Positions 1-10,004 of a stretch of DNA of 64,000 nt are shown here, in pieces. The DNA comes from Aurantiochytrium sp. KH105 (lineage: Eukaryota; Sar; Bigyra; Thraustochytrida; Thraustochytriidae), in contig BGKB01000269.1 in the NCBI GenBank assembly GCA_003116975.1, positions 1-64,000 on the forward strand. The letters are read 5' to 3'. Below the pieces are notes generated by a model. It was given only the letters and a program-made list of their open reading frames with translations, was not told the DNA's origin and did not search any database. How positions within the stretch are numbered: position 1 is the stretch's first letter; every line of letters begins with the position of its first letter. The position numbers and the translations under genes are program-made.

Positions 1-1163
1 TTAAATTAAAAAAAAAAGCAGTAAGTAGGAGCTTGCACACGCGCTCGGCGTCCTGGGCGAGGTGTCCACACGAGGACGTAAAAGACTTTCCACCACTCGC
101 TGCTGCTACCGCCGCCGCGTGCCGTTTACCTCGCTCAGCGCGACCTGCAGCTGCTGCTGCTGCTGCTGCTCCTGCTGGCCCTGGAAGGGGGCTATGATTG
201 GAAGTCAGCGAAGACTGTGACTGCGGCCAGCGGCCAGCGTTTCTAGATAGATGCAGTCTCTTTCTCGAGAGCACGACTGCTCCGCCCGAAGATCGTAGTG
301 TATACATACCAACAAGACTTTCGCCCACCAGCACGGCTGGCCGGCGCGTTGTCTGTTTGTGTGTCGCCTCTGTCGCGCTGTCCCGTGCTGCTTCTTCTGC
401 CTTAGCTGGGCCTGCTCAGCGTGCGTTGCACACGAAAGAGTCCTCGTTGTCCATTCACAGACACAGCGACCCCCGTACGCTGCGTTGTTCCCGCTTCGTG
501 CAACGCAGCCGCAGCAGCCACCAATGTTGACAGCAGCAGCAGACATTGATTGCAGCTGCTGCTGTGCTGCTGCAGCAGCGCGTGCACGCCGCGGGGTCTG
601 CGAACATGAGAGCCGACGCCCTAACAGGTGGTGCAACAACAGATTCGCACAAGACCCGGAACGCGATCTTTTCGTTTCCTTGCACTCTTCGAACCCAGAT
701 TGCTGGCCTCCGCCCCTTCGTGGCGGAGTATCTTCCCATGCAGCATCTGCAGCCGTCGCTAGCTGCTGCTGCAGGCTATAGCCTACCGACATCCTCTCCT
801 TCTTGCCATCTCGCTCGTCCTCTTCTTGTTCTTGCGCAGCGGCAGATGGTGTGGCTGTTGTTTTCTTGGTGGCTATCTTGGCTTCTCTCTCTTTCTCCAA
901 GTTCACTTCTCACTCACTGTCAGGATTTTCCGTGTACTATAGGCCTATAGCAAAAGTAAGGCAAGGCAAGCAAGTTGGCGGGATGAATGCAGGCAAGACG
1001 AATCCGAAGGACTGACCGCCAAGCGGACGCAAGATCGCAACGCAACGGCGGGCAGGCGAGACGGGCGACGCGACGCGAGACGAGCGAGACGAAGCAAGCG
1101 CGCGCCCGTCGTCTTCGGGAGGAACTGCCACGCGTGGCGCTGGCCTGAGCCAGATCGGCCGCG
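1..1163. other. CAG/CTG-rich noncoding stretch
   Basis: I see no supportable gene here. The stretch carries short CTG/CAG runs (about 148-177 and 525-580). These create long open frames on both strands with poly-Ala, poly-Gln or poly-Cys translations and no recognisable domain. A perfect 14-bp palindrome with TAGGCCTA at its centre lies near 937-950. The 3' part presumably contains the promoter of the claudin-like gene that follows. The left edge may hold the end of a gene outside the window; this cannot be judged. Confidence 0.5.
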
Positions 1164-2330
1164 ATGAACCGCAATGTGGCCAACAACAGCGCCCGCGGCG
1201 GCGGCAGCTGGTACGTCTTGCGGCGCGCGAGGCCAGGGCGAGCGGGGCCCACGCCGGCGAAGGGATAAGGGAGGAGGAGGGAAGGCCGACGTGCCGCTCG
1301 GGCTCCCTACCGTGTCGGAGCTCGCGTGCGTGCGCGCGCCCGCGCACCGACCGGACGCGCCTCGGACGGACGACTAACGAAGAGATGATGATGATGCGTG
1401 CTGCACGTGACTCGTGGCGGGACCTAACTCGACGTTTCTGCGCTTCGCCTTGGCCCTGCGCAGCATGTGCCTGGCCTTTGTGCTTGCAATGTTCGGGGCC
1501 CTGAGCCCGTACTGGGTGTGGAACTATGGCTGGAACCTGAACGGCACGACCAGTACCGTCGGGACGGGAACCTTAGTAAGTGAATGCAGATGTGAAATTA
1601 GGGGAAAATGGACGATGTGTTGACTGACCCGACCCATTCACGTGTCTGCACAATGTCTCTTGACTAGGTGGTGAGCGCGTCCTCCAACCAATTCCGCTGT
1701 GGCTGGTGGTCGACATGCATTGTGACCAAGCAATGGAACGAATTTGATGATTTTAACGGCACGGCCTGCGAAGCCCCATACTTTGACGAGTTTGGAAAAT
1801 ATGGCTTTTGCGATGGCGGTGAAGGAGGTTCGTTTCAGCGTCCGGGCAAAGTGAATACGATCCGAGCCCTTGCCATCACCACGACCGTTTTTCTCTTTCT
1901 TGGAACGATTCTGAGCTGTGTGTCGCCCTCGGCTGGCGGAAGTCGCGCGGGTTTTGCAGCGGCTGCTTGCTCTCTAATCGCCATGTGCACGAGCTGCGCA
2001 GCCTTTGCAGTCGCGACAACTTTTGACTGGTACAACGACCTGCGTCGCGGCGCGGTCTCGCTGCCTTTTATCGCAAGCACCACTGAATGCGGTGACAGTG
2101 GCTGTCTGTTCCTGCAAAACGAGCCGAATCGTATCATGAACTGGGGACCGGCGTTCTGGAGCTTTGTGACCGTCTTCATCCTGACTGTTTGTACTACGAC
2201 CTCGCTTTTTGCAGCTGCCAAAAGCCTCGACGAGGACATGGACCTCGATGGGTCGTACGGCTCTGGTTCTGGCCAATACGGCGCGGCCGATGACTTTGCC
2301 TATGGCTCCACAGCGGCGAAGAACGCCTAA
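1164..2330 (+). CDS. Claudin/PMP22-like tetraspan membrane protein (spliced)
   Basis: I infer three exons: 1164-1210, 1464-1575 and 1668-2330, giving 273 aa. The second intron (1576-1667) is firm: GTAAGT donor, a TGACTGACCCGA branch-like motif, a TTGACTAG acceptor and phase 0. The first intron (1211-1463) is a proposal. GTACGT follows CAGCTG, a CTAAC lies about 36 nt before GCGCAG, and the join keeps frame; without it translation would start at ATG 1465. The protein has a TM helix near its start, then an extracellular loop with a G-W-W-S-T-C motif resembling the W-x-x-W-x-x-C claudin/PMP22 signature and several cysteines. Three more TM helices (starting around residues 118, 151 and 218) and a Gly/Ser/Tyr-rich cytosolic tail follow. 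It is probably a plasma-membrane or endomembrane tetraspan. The family link rests on topology and one motif, so the function is unknown. Confidence 0.75.
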
Positions 2331-3909
2331 GATCGCGTGCGCAAGCGGTCTCGCATATCAATCAATCAACTCACCAAACTGCCGAGCTCGTCCACAAGTC
2401 AGCTTGTGGGACTCTACATGTCTCTTTGACGTCAGAGCTTCAAGAACATTCATGCTGCGCGCGCGCACGCGAGGCACGCGAGGCTCCACGTGCCCTTCTT
2501 CTTTTTCTTCTCCTTCTTCTAATTTCTTGAGTTTAGGATTCGAAAAAGAACACAAATTTTCTTTCTTCAAAAAGTTGCACTCGGTACTTGAGGCGGGCTT
2601 CCGAGACAGCCTTGACGACCATCCTGTTAATTTTAACTTTAAGATATCAAATCAACTCACTGTCAGCAAGTCTCATGCTTCTTCGTCTACCTGTTTGGCA
2701 GTTAATAAGTTCAACGCTTCATAGCCTATCTTGAAAGAGAGGCAGTTTATCACTGTTCTGAAAATTCCAGATGTTGTTGGCTGTCGGAAACGTTCAGCTT
2801 TTTCTCGGAAAATGCTCCATTTTCTGCACCGGCGTCTGTCTATAGCTACCCCGTACAGCAAAGCAAAAAGATGACGAATCGCCGCAATCCTCGAAAGAAG
2901 GAAGAACAAAAGGAGCTTCTTAGCATGATTTGCGAACCACTTCACACACTGGTGCGTCCGTTGGCATCCAGACTACCAGTAAGCAAACACCTGGCCATCT
3001 CATTTCGTGCGCGCTTGTTGCCTAGCTCACTCATTAGCTCGCTCGTTGGCTCAGTCGCTCGCTTGCGATCCATTTCGTGCTACCCGCTCGTCGCAAGCGA
3101 GCTATGTCGCTCTCGCGAGCCCCATCCCTTGTCATGGACGTGACGGTCCGGGCAAGTGGATCATCAACCTGCCCTCCCCAAGTTTACTTTGTTAGTGCTT
3201 ACATATTCCAGTTACGAACGCCCAGCCCAATATTCCATCCATCAACGTCCGGGGCCTGCCCTCCCCGGCCGTCCATTTGGATCCCAGAGCCTCTCACGCC
3301 CAGGAGCAACTGGTAGAAGAGTCCCATTTCTTCTCAAGACCTCGAGAGGGCGATAATCCAAGTATAGCGCTTGCACACCGTTTCACACATAAAAGTGGAC
3401 CTTTCCTCCTACGCCACTGCTGCCTATATCATAACAAAAACGGTAAGACAAAAGTAAAAAGAGGGTTGTGCAGTCTACGGGGTGCGCGAGGACCCCTCGA
3501 GGGCCAGGCCGCACGTGCCCTCGCTGACTGACGACGGCCGGGCAGCCGGAGTCCGAGTTCGCCAGTCCCAATCGCTCGTCCAGGCAGGCAGGCAGGCAGG
3601 CAGAGCGCCAGGGCGAGCGGCCAGACGAGCGCGCGCGAGCGTGCTGTGCCCGGCACGGGAAGCGCCGCGAGACGCGCTTGGCGCCGGTCGAGACGCACGC
3701 CCGGACAGCGAGCGTGCGACCGCTTGGCCTCGAGAAGCACGGTCCAAAGCGAGGAAACGCTCGCGCTTCGTGCAGAGCGGCAGACCCGACGGGGGCCAGC
3801 CAGCCAAGAAGCGGCGGCGGACGGCCGCGGCCACACGCGTGCAGTTCGCCCCCCTCCCCCCCCCCCTCGTTTGCTTGCCCGGTTTCCCGTTAGCCAAAGC
3901 CGAACAGCG
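2331..3909. other. Intergenic region
   Basis: No gene is supported. It is AT-richer than its surroundings around 2500-2900, then holds simple GCTCGCTCG-type low-complexity sequence (about 3005-3120). A GC-rich 5' region leading into the HSPA13-like gene follows, with a short CAGG repeat at about 3580-3602. Short open frames here have no domain or codon-bias support. Confidence 0.5.
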
Positions 3910-5256
3910 ATGGGTGCCGCTGCCAAAGTTCTGTGCGTCTTTGCCACCGTCGGCGTGGCGCTTGCGGTGGGTCAGGACTTTGAGAAAATCAGGGAGCTCC
4001 ACGCCACATTCACGAGCGAAATTCAGCTGGGTATCGACCTCGGGACGACCCAGAGCGTTGCTGCCATCTGCGCGCAAGGAAATGTAAGCGTTGTCAAAGT
4101 TGATGGAAGCTTTCTTACGCCTTCCGTCGTCTTCTTTCCATCCTCTGATTCACGCGAAGCCGCCGACACGGTACAGAGGACTGCCAGTGGAAAGGCCGAA
4201 CCCGTCGTGGGTACCAACGCCGTTCGCCAGCGGGCCCAAGACACTGGGACAGTCATTTACGCGTCAAAGCGAGTCATTGGCCAGCAGCTCGAGGACGCGC
4301 ACGCGCACGGACTCGAAGGCCTGCCTGCATCCCTCACTCATGACGCACGCGGCCGTGCATCATTTCGGCTCGCAAACGACGATCTCGTTTCGCCAGAGCT
4401 TGTCGGCGCGCTTGTGCTCAAGAAGCTCAAAGCAGCCTCTGAATCCTCGTCGGCTCTGGATTGGCTGCGCCGCACGTTTGGCTTTCGCTTTCGTGCTCTC
4501 ACGGTCACCGTACCCGTAACTTTTGATGTTGACCAAAAGGCTGCCACTGTGCGCGCGTGTCGCATGGCCGGTTTTCGCCAGGTGCGCGTAATCGAAGAAC
4601 CTGTGGCCGCTGCCATGGCATATGGACTCGGACGCGAGAAAAACGCCACGCGCGTCATGGTCTTTGACATTGGTGGCGGAACCCTTGATATTGCTCTACT
4701 CCGCTTCAACTCCTACTCGGACAACTTTTACATCGAGTCTACTGACGGAGACCTTCATCTGGGCGGCGAGGACTTCGATCTGGCCCTCGCAGAATTTCTG
4801 CTTGGTCAGATCCTGGACCAAGTCACAGTAGAATATCTTCGCAAAACTCCACACGCATGGCAACACCTCCTTGTTGCCGCGGAGCGCGCAAAACGGGATC
4901 TCAGTGTCGACGAGGAAACCTCTGTCTGCATCGCAGGCGCTCCCGAGGGGGGCGTTGAAGCCCTTCCAGTTCCGTGCAAGTATCGGATACGCGCAACGCG
5001 CGAGGAGTTTGAGCATGCTGCGCGCGAGTATTTGGAGCGGGCACAGACTGCCATCTTGCGTGTCATGGATGACGCGAGGCTGTCATTGGACGCCAGTCTC
5101 GACGTCGTTCTTGTGGGTGGCACAAGTCGCATTCCCGCCCTGCGGCAGCAAATAGCATCGTTGCTTCCCAATGCAGTTCTTCACTATGAAGGTGTCGATC
5201 CTGATCAAGCGGTCGCTATCGGCGCAGCAAAGAGTTGGGGCTGCACACATTCGTGA
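3910..5256 (+). CDS. HSPA13/STCH-like truncated Hsp70 of the secretory pathway
   Basis: A 448-aa Hsp70-family protein consisting of a signal peptide (about residues 1-20, VLCVFATVGVALAVG core) and the ATPase domain only. The phosphate-1 motif GIDLGTTQS is near residue 42. The phosphate-2 motif FDIGGGTLDIA is near residue 253. The adenosine motif VLVGGTSRIP is near residue 400. The frame ends right after the ATPase domain, with no substrate-binding domain, matching the HSPA13/STCH family (about 470 aa, microsomal). The start at 3910 is chosen because it places the signal peptide at the N-terminus; the frame remains open upstream but has no ATG with better support. There is no C-terminal ER-retention tetrapeptide. 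Its role would be ER-lumen chaperone ATPase; in the family, client and regulation are poorly known. Confidence 0.88.
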   Translation: MGAAAKVLCVFATVGVALAVGQDFEKIRELHATFTSEIQLGIDLGTTQSVAAICAQGNVSVVKVDGSFLTPSVVFFPSSDSREAADTVQRTASGKAEPVVGTNAVRQRAQDTGTVIYASKRVIGQQLEDAHAHGLEGLPASLTHDARGRASFRLANDDLVSPELVGALVLKKLKAASESSSALDWLRRTFGFRFRALTVTVPVTFDVDQKAATVRACRMAGFRQVRVIEEPVAAAMAYGLGREKNATRVMVFDIGGGTLDIALLRFNSYSDNFYIESTDGDLHLGGEDFDLALAEFLLGQILDQVTVEYLRKTPHAWQHLLVAAERAKRDLSVDEETSVCIAGAPEGGVEALPVPCKYRIRATREEFEHAAREYLERAQTAILRVMDDARLSLDASLDVVLVGGTSRIPALRQQIASLLPNAVLHYEGVDPDQAVAIGAAKSWGCTHS

Positions 5257-5649
5257 TTATACTAGATTCATCTTCTTGTATTATTTTTTAGATGGCAATG
5301 ATGAAGATGGTTGTCCCAAGAATAAATGATAGCTGAAAAACAGAATGTTCCGCTATACTTGTGCTTCGAGTCGACTGACAACTGACGAGCTGGCCCCATG
5401 CGACAATTCGTCTCACCATGTGCAAGACGGGCCAGGCTGTCCAGTCCACTGGTATAGCCTAACGCGAATACTAGCGGCCCGCATTCTGAGGAACGCAAGT
5501 GGTGCTGCGCGTGCTCATGGTGTGCTCGCGATCCCGACCACAAACCAGTTCCCACTTCCCTCGTCCAGTGGCAGACCTGCATCAGCGAGTTGGCCGGCAC
5601 GGACAAGCGCGTGAACCCGGAGGCTGGCGAGCCCGGGGCGAGAGGAAGG
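5257..5649. other. Intergenic region
   Basis: Between the HSPA13-like gene and the first two-TM paralogue. It must hold the 3' end of the former and the promoter of the latter. I see no ORF, repeat or RNA gene with support. Confidence 0.5.
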
Positions 5650-6369
5650 ATGAAGGCGGGAGTCGTGAGCGTGCAGAACATGGACGAGGGGCTCGAGCCG
5701 AGCCAGGTGCTCACTGTGTCCTTTCCTAACGAGGACATTAGGCAAGTCTTCCCTACTGTTGCCATCAACGAACTTGCTGATGAAGAAGTACCCGAAAAGT
5801 ACAAAGCACATTTGCTGGAGGAGCATCGAACACATGATGAACGCAATAAATTTGGACAATGCGCCGTCTTTCTCCTTCTTATTTTCGGATTAGGTATATA
5901 TTTGATCCACTCAGGTCTCACAATTGCAGAAGGCGAGATCTTCATCGATCTTTTTATTCCTGGGATACTCCTGTCCGTGCTGAGCATGCTCTGTCTGGGC
6001 TTGATCTATTCATCTACTTTCCTACAGGATCAGAGCCTAAAAGGAGAGTTTGTTGGTCTCTCTGATACCTCCTTGCTTGTTGTGCGCATCTGGGCAGATG
6101 ATAAGACTGTGAGGACACTGAAGATCATATTTGGTCAAATAGCAAATGTCAACTATTACGCAGACTCCGGATGCGTCGAACTGAAGTTCCTGAACGGAGA
6201 TATGCATCACAAAAGTATTATTCTACTTCCTGCCGATCCTCTTCAACTTGTGGACGCCTTACGTGCACATGGCGTGCCGATCGCTTCTAACGAACGTGGA
6301 CTCAGCACCAAGACAGACGATGAAGACATGCTTGTCCCCGTTGCTGTCCCTATCGCTGACGAGGTCTAG
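5650..6369 (+). CDS. Two-TM protein of unknown function, paralogue 1
   Basis: 239 aa from ATG 5650; ATG 5680 aligns exactly with the start of the neighbouring paralogue and may be the true start. An N-terminal cytosolic segment contains VSFPNEDIRQVFPTV and EEVPEKYKAHL. Two closely spaced hydrophobic helices follow (about residues 74-94 and 101-127). A soluble C-terminal part of about 100 residues comes next, with EFVGLSDTSLLVVRIWADD and a strand-rich stretch ending in the LLPADPLQLVDALR motif. The C-terminal part could be a small beta-sandwich or PH-like fold, but this is not shown. The gene at 6911-7609 is a tandem paralogue with the same layout and order of motifs. I do not recognise the family. 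Confidence 0.8.
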   Translation: MKAGVVSVQNMDEGLEPSQVLTVSFPNEDIRQVFPTVAINELADEEVPEKYKAHLLEEHRTHDERNKFGQCAVFLLLIFGLGIYLIHSGLTIAEGEIFIDLFIPGILLSVLSMLCLGLIYSSTFLQDQSLKGEFVGLSDTSLLVVRIWADDKTVRTLKIIFGQIANVNYYADSGCVELKFLNGDMHHKSIILLPADPLQLVDALRAHGVPIASNERGLSTKTDDEDMLVPVAVPIADEV

Positions 6370-6910
6370 GGCATTCGCTTCTCCGATTCTGCGTCATTCA
6401 TGCTTTCGAACTCTTTTTTACTCCCTCATGCTGCTTATGCTTACCTCTGTGGAAACGTATACGTGTCTTTCTTAATCTTGATGTCGTCGTTGAGACGCTG
6501 CTGCCGCCGCGTTCACTCGAAATTACTGAATCACGGCCCCAACGCGCCTCGCCAAACGATCTCGAAGTCTACGGCATTCCGTGCGCGCCATCCCAAGTTC
6601 GAAATTTTGTGTGCACCTTCTTCCCTTCCATTGAAATAGCAATAAATTGAAGAGCAACATTCTCAGCATCGCACTAAGGCCTGGACTGCCGAACACTCTT
6701 CCAAATGATATCCGACATGTTGTCGGATTCCTGATTGCGTGCGGCTGCGACACATCTCGACTGCGGCAACCCGCTCCCTTTGTTCCCTCGTTGCGTCGTA
6801 AGAAAAAAAAGTTCTTTGTTTTGACAGGCCAAGCGGCCGCGTGTGAAGTATCTGCAAAGTTGAATGCTGCTTGCGTTATAAACGCAATCCCATCACGCGT
6901 GCTCGCGAGC
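6370..6910. other. Intergenic region between tandem paralogues
   Basis: The frame of the downstream paralogue is open from 6647, but only with non-ATG codons; the first ATG that aligns with paralogue 1 is at 6911. I therefore treat 6370-6910 as 3' UTR plus promoter. A short K-rich A-tract lies at about 6800-6812. An upstream exon cannot be excluded. Confidence 0.45.
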
Positions 6911-7609
6911 ATGCTCAGCGAAAGGGAGACTGAACAGGTTCTCAGCAGGTGTTTTCCAAATGTAGCGATCGAACAAGTCTTCCCGTCGGTGGACCATACA
7001 ACCCTGGATGAGGTGCCGCAAAAATACAAGGACAATCTCAGGGCACATCGCCCTACGACGTTCAGACTTCTGAGTCTCATTCTCTCCCTTGCCCTATCGG
7101 CGATTTTTGCTGGCCCGGGCGTTAAGCTTTTGCTCGATGCCTACTTGCACAATACAGCAAAGCCGTTTGGGGGGATCTTTCTTTCATGCTTGGGATTCGG
7201 CATTCTTTTCTGTTCCTGCTTTAACGTCTGTGCCATTTGCGAACGTAAAGAAATGGAGGGGGAGTTTATCGGTATCTCAGCGAACGTCTTGCTTGTTGTA
7301 CGCCTGTGGTCAGATTTGTCGCAAGACTTGCAACGATTTTATTACGATGATAATGGCAATAAGATTCCAGCAGTCGAAACTCCTACTTTCCAGATCAAGC
7401 TGTCGCAAATTACTGATGCCAAACTGGATGTATCATCTCGGTGTGTTGAAGTGCAATATTTGAACAGGCAGCTGCTGCCAGACGTGTTGGTGCTTCTCCC
7501 CAGAGATCCTTATCGTTTGCTGAGCGCACTTCGCGATGGAGGGGTCTCTCTCTCCGTCGATGATCGTGAGTCATTCCTTTCGACGAACCTTGCAAACGTT
7601 GAGTCATAG
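6911..7609 (+). CDS. Two-TM protein of unknown function, paralogue 2
   Basis: 232 aa, a tandem paralogue of the preceding gene. Shared features in order: E-Q-V-L-S-x-C-F-P-N near the start, IEQVFPSV, a DEVPQKYKDNL motif (EEVPEKYKAHL in copy 1), two hydrophobic helices (about 58-76 and 93-113), a Cys-rich turn CSCFNVCAIC, EFIGISANVLLVVRLWSD, and LLPRDPYRLLSALR. It has an insertion with FYYDDNGNKIPAVE before the C-terminal strands that copy 1 lacks. The start ATG at 6911 is chosen by alignment with copy 1. The divergence is large, so the duplication is old; both frames are intact, suggesting both are functional. No family is recognised. Confidence 0.8.
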   Translation: MLSERETEQVLSRCFPNVAIEQVFPSVDHTTLDEVPQKYKDNLRAHRPTTFRLLSLILSLALSAIFAGPGVKLLLDAYLHNTAKPFGGIFLSCLGFGILFCSCFNVCAICERKEMEGEFIGISANVLLVVRLWSDLSQDLQRFYYDDNGNKIPAVETPTFQIKLSQITDAKLDVSSRCVEVQYLNRQLLPDVLVLLPRDPYRLLSALRDGGVSLSVDDRESFLSTNLANVES

Positions 7610-8184
7610 TACACCTCTTGGCGTAAGTAAAGCCAACATTCGAATTCATCGTACCAAGACTTGCGTGCGTACAGAGCTCACTGTTTGCTTTGCTGTTGGT
7701 CTGATTCACGACCATCAACAGGGTAGTTGCAATGTTGTGAGAGAAGTCAGTTTAAAAAACTCCCAACGAACTTGATTTGGACCGATTCTCAGAAAAAACA
7801 AAAAAAACAAAGGAGGGAGAGTTTCATCAGAATACAAACGACACAATTTGCTGTCAGCTAGCCTCCTCCTGTAAAGGGAGGAATCTCCTGTTGCCCAGTT
7901 TCGCTCCCCGAACAACTTTCCGTTCTTGAGATTTGCTTGTGTCGGAAAGCTCAATACTTGCATGCGGCATGAAGTAGCAAGGTGCGGCAAGTGCGTTGAC
8001 CACATTTTCGCTGAGAAACAGAAAAAGATGCAAGTCGATCATTGGTGTTTCTCACACAAAGATGAGAACCACTTCACCCAAAGGAAAAGAAAAACAAAAA
8101 CCAAACACTCGTACCCTGCGATCAGAAATACGAATATATGTCGAGTTCAGGTCGCCACGGAAAAAAATATCTCGTAGGAGCCAG
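7610..8184. other. Intergenic region between convergent genes
   Basis: Lies between the ends of paralogue 2 (plus) and the ankyrin gene (minus), so it should contain two 3' UTRs. A-rich tracts lie at 7790-7811 and 8082-8103. No gene is supported. Confidence 0.5.
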
Positions 8185-9220
8185 CTACTTCCGCGGGTGA
8201 AGCATGAACTCAATCGGATTTCGCCGGCGCAATGAGTTCCCTCGTTGATTTGGTGAGCGGACTCGCATCGACGACATTGCTGTCTGGAAAATTGCAAGAG
8301 CTTCAGGTTGGTGGTTTATTTTGGCAAGCTCTGAAGGCGGGCAGCCATCTTCGTCGCGTGCGCGTGAGTCTGCGCCGGCCTGTAAAAGTAGCAAGATGCA
8401 AGCTTTGTGTCCTCCCCAAGTGCTTTTGTGCAGGGGCGTGTCATTAAACTCGTCGTCTTTGGCATTTGCATCGGCGCCGAGTTCCAAGAGAGTCTTGACA
8501 GCGTTGCTACATCCTCGCTGGGCGGCCACATGAAGCGGGGTCTCGCCTTCTGGAGTTCGCGCTTCGATATGTGCACCCAGACTTATGAGACGCCGTATCG
8601 TTTCGGCATGGTCCCCAATCGCGGCAAGATGTAGAGATGTAAACCCTTGCTAGAACGATATCTTGCTAGCGTCAGCGCAAAAGTGTACTCATCATGGACA
8701 GCTCATCGAAAAAGAAGCGAACGAAACATGCTGGGGAAACGTACCGAATCAGTTGTTTTGCAAATATCGACCTCTTGGGCGAGTTCAGCGAGATCTTCGA
8801 CATTCCCGCCTCGGGCCAGTATCATGAGATCTGCTGCAGCTCCAAGACGCGAGCGTCGATGCGTTTGGCCCATCACTTGCATACCTTTGGTCAAAGTTGG
8901 GTGAATTTCATCTTGCTCCTTGGGTCCGTCCATCGTGCCCTTGTAAAAATGTACGGCAGCGTGATAGAAGTTCTGCACCTCGATCCGGCTGGCCGGCGCG
9001 GTAAAGCACGACACGCCCGCGATTTGTATCGAGTGTGCCCCTAAAGAAACAAAATCACCAAGCATAATATCGTGCACGATAAAAAGAAGGAGTCTGTCGC
9101 AACCTGTTTGCCTCAACTAGGTCCAGTAACATCTGCTAGATCTTTGCTATGGTTTCGCAGCCAACTGAAAGCTCGACCCGATCCGGTTAGCTGCTCGAAT
9201 CTTGTCGCCGAGAAAGCCAT
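8185..9220 (-). CDS. Ankyrin-repeat protein (spliced)
   Basis: I infer three exons on the minus strand: 9220-9118, 9040-8745 and 8649-8185, giving 287 aa. The last intron (8744-8650; GTACGT donor, TTCTAG acceptor, CTGAC inside) is well supported, because the join restores a perfect ankyrin repeat, D-S-Q-G-F-T-S-L-H-L-A-A. The first intron (9117-9041; GTTGAG donor, CTTTAG acceptor) is tentative. The C-terminal exon encodes successive repeats with TSLHLAAIGDHAETIRRLISLGAHIEA, ETPLHVAAQRGCSNAVKTLL and DTPLHKSTWGGHKACILLLL cores, then a basic tail. The N-terminal half is less clear. Ankyrin repeats mediate protein binding; no enzymatic domain is seen, so the function is unknown. ATG 9379 is in frame with 9220 and is an alternative start. 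Confidence 0.72.
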
Positions 9221-10004
9221 TGGCACATATACATTCACACAGTGCCCAATGTCGATGTCCGGTCGGTGGTTGCGGCGGCAGAAGCGACGGCTTGTCACGA
9301 TGACTGCAGTCTCGGCGCTATTGCCAGGCTCCAGAAGCGAAGGAGGCGCCGAGACTCGAGGCCAATTCAACGGATACATTCTTTATTTTATGAGATGAAC
9401 GGAGGCCGGACAAGTCAAAGCAAGCTGATCAGGGCACAGCGCAGAGGGGCACGCGCGCACACTTTCTGTCTCCGCCCATCGGCCACTGCTGCTAATTGTA
9501 TGCAAACGATCCGGTCTTCTTCATGTCGGAACTGTGACCGCTCAGACGGAGCGCACTTGATTTGGTGTGCTTTGGCAGACAGCAGCCGTCGGTCTTGCAG
9601 CGGTTCGTCCACGGAAGCATAACAGAGACGGAGGAACGAGACGAGGTCCGGCACGCCGGGCGGCGTGCGCGCGTGCTTGCGAGCAAGACGAGTACGTTTG
9701 TGCAGTGTTGCTGGCGCGCATTGTACGAACTCGCAAAGAACTTTAGCTTCGCAGCATAGGTGCGCGTTCCTCGCTGAGTACACTTGGCCTTTTTGCACCA
9801 CAAACAACCTCACGTGCACGAGCACGTACGACACCCGAGTCGTCACAACTCCTTCGATCGCTCAGAAATACGACGCAAGACGAAACCAATCAGAGAAAGA
9901 ATCAAAAAGGCACTGCGGCAGCGCGCGACGTGACTCGCTCGGGCCAGCGGACGTGCCGATACTCGTTACGTAAACAAAAGGAGAAAAAGGAAAAGCAAGC
10001 CAAG
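9221..10004. other. Intergenic region, divergent promoters
   Basis: Lies between the ankyrin gene (minus) and the MAPK gene (plus). Short open frames on both strands carry no recognisable domain. It presumably contains the promoters of both genes. Nothing else is seen. Confidence 0.45.

Noticed and set aside
205-906. 233-codon minus-strand open frame
   Set aside because: Starts with a non-ATG codon, low-complexity Ala/Gln/Cys content from CAG repeats, no domain. The first 80 residues could be an exon, but no splice sites convinced me.
2673-2945. 90-codon minus-strand hydrophobic open frame
   Set aside because: Short, in AT-rich sequence, no family resemblance; probably chance.
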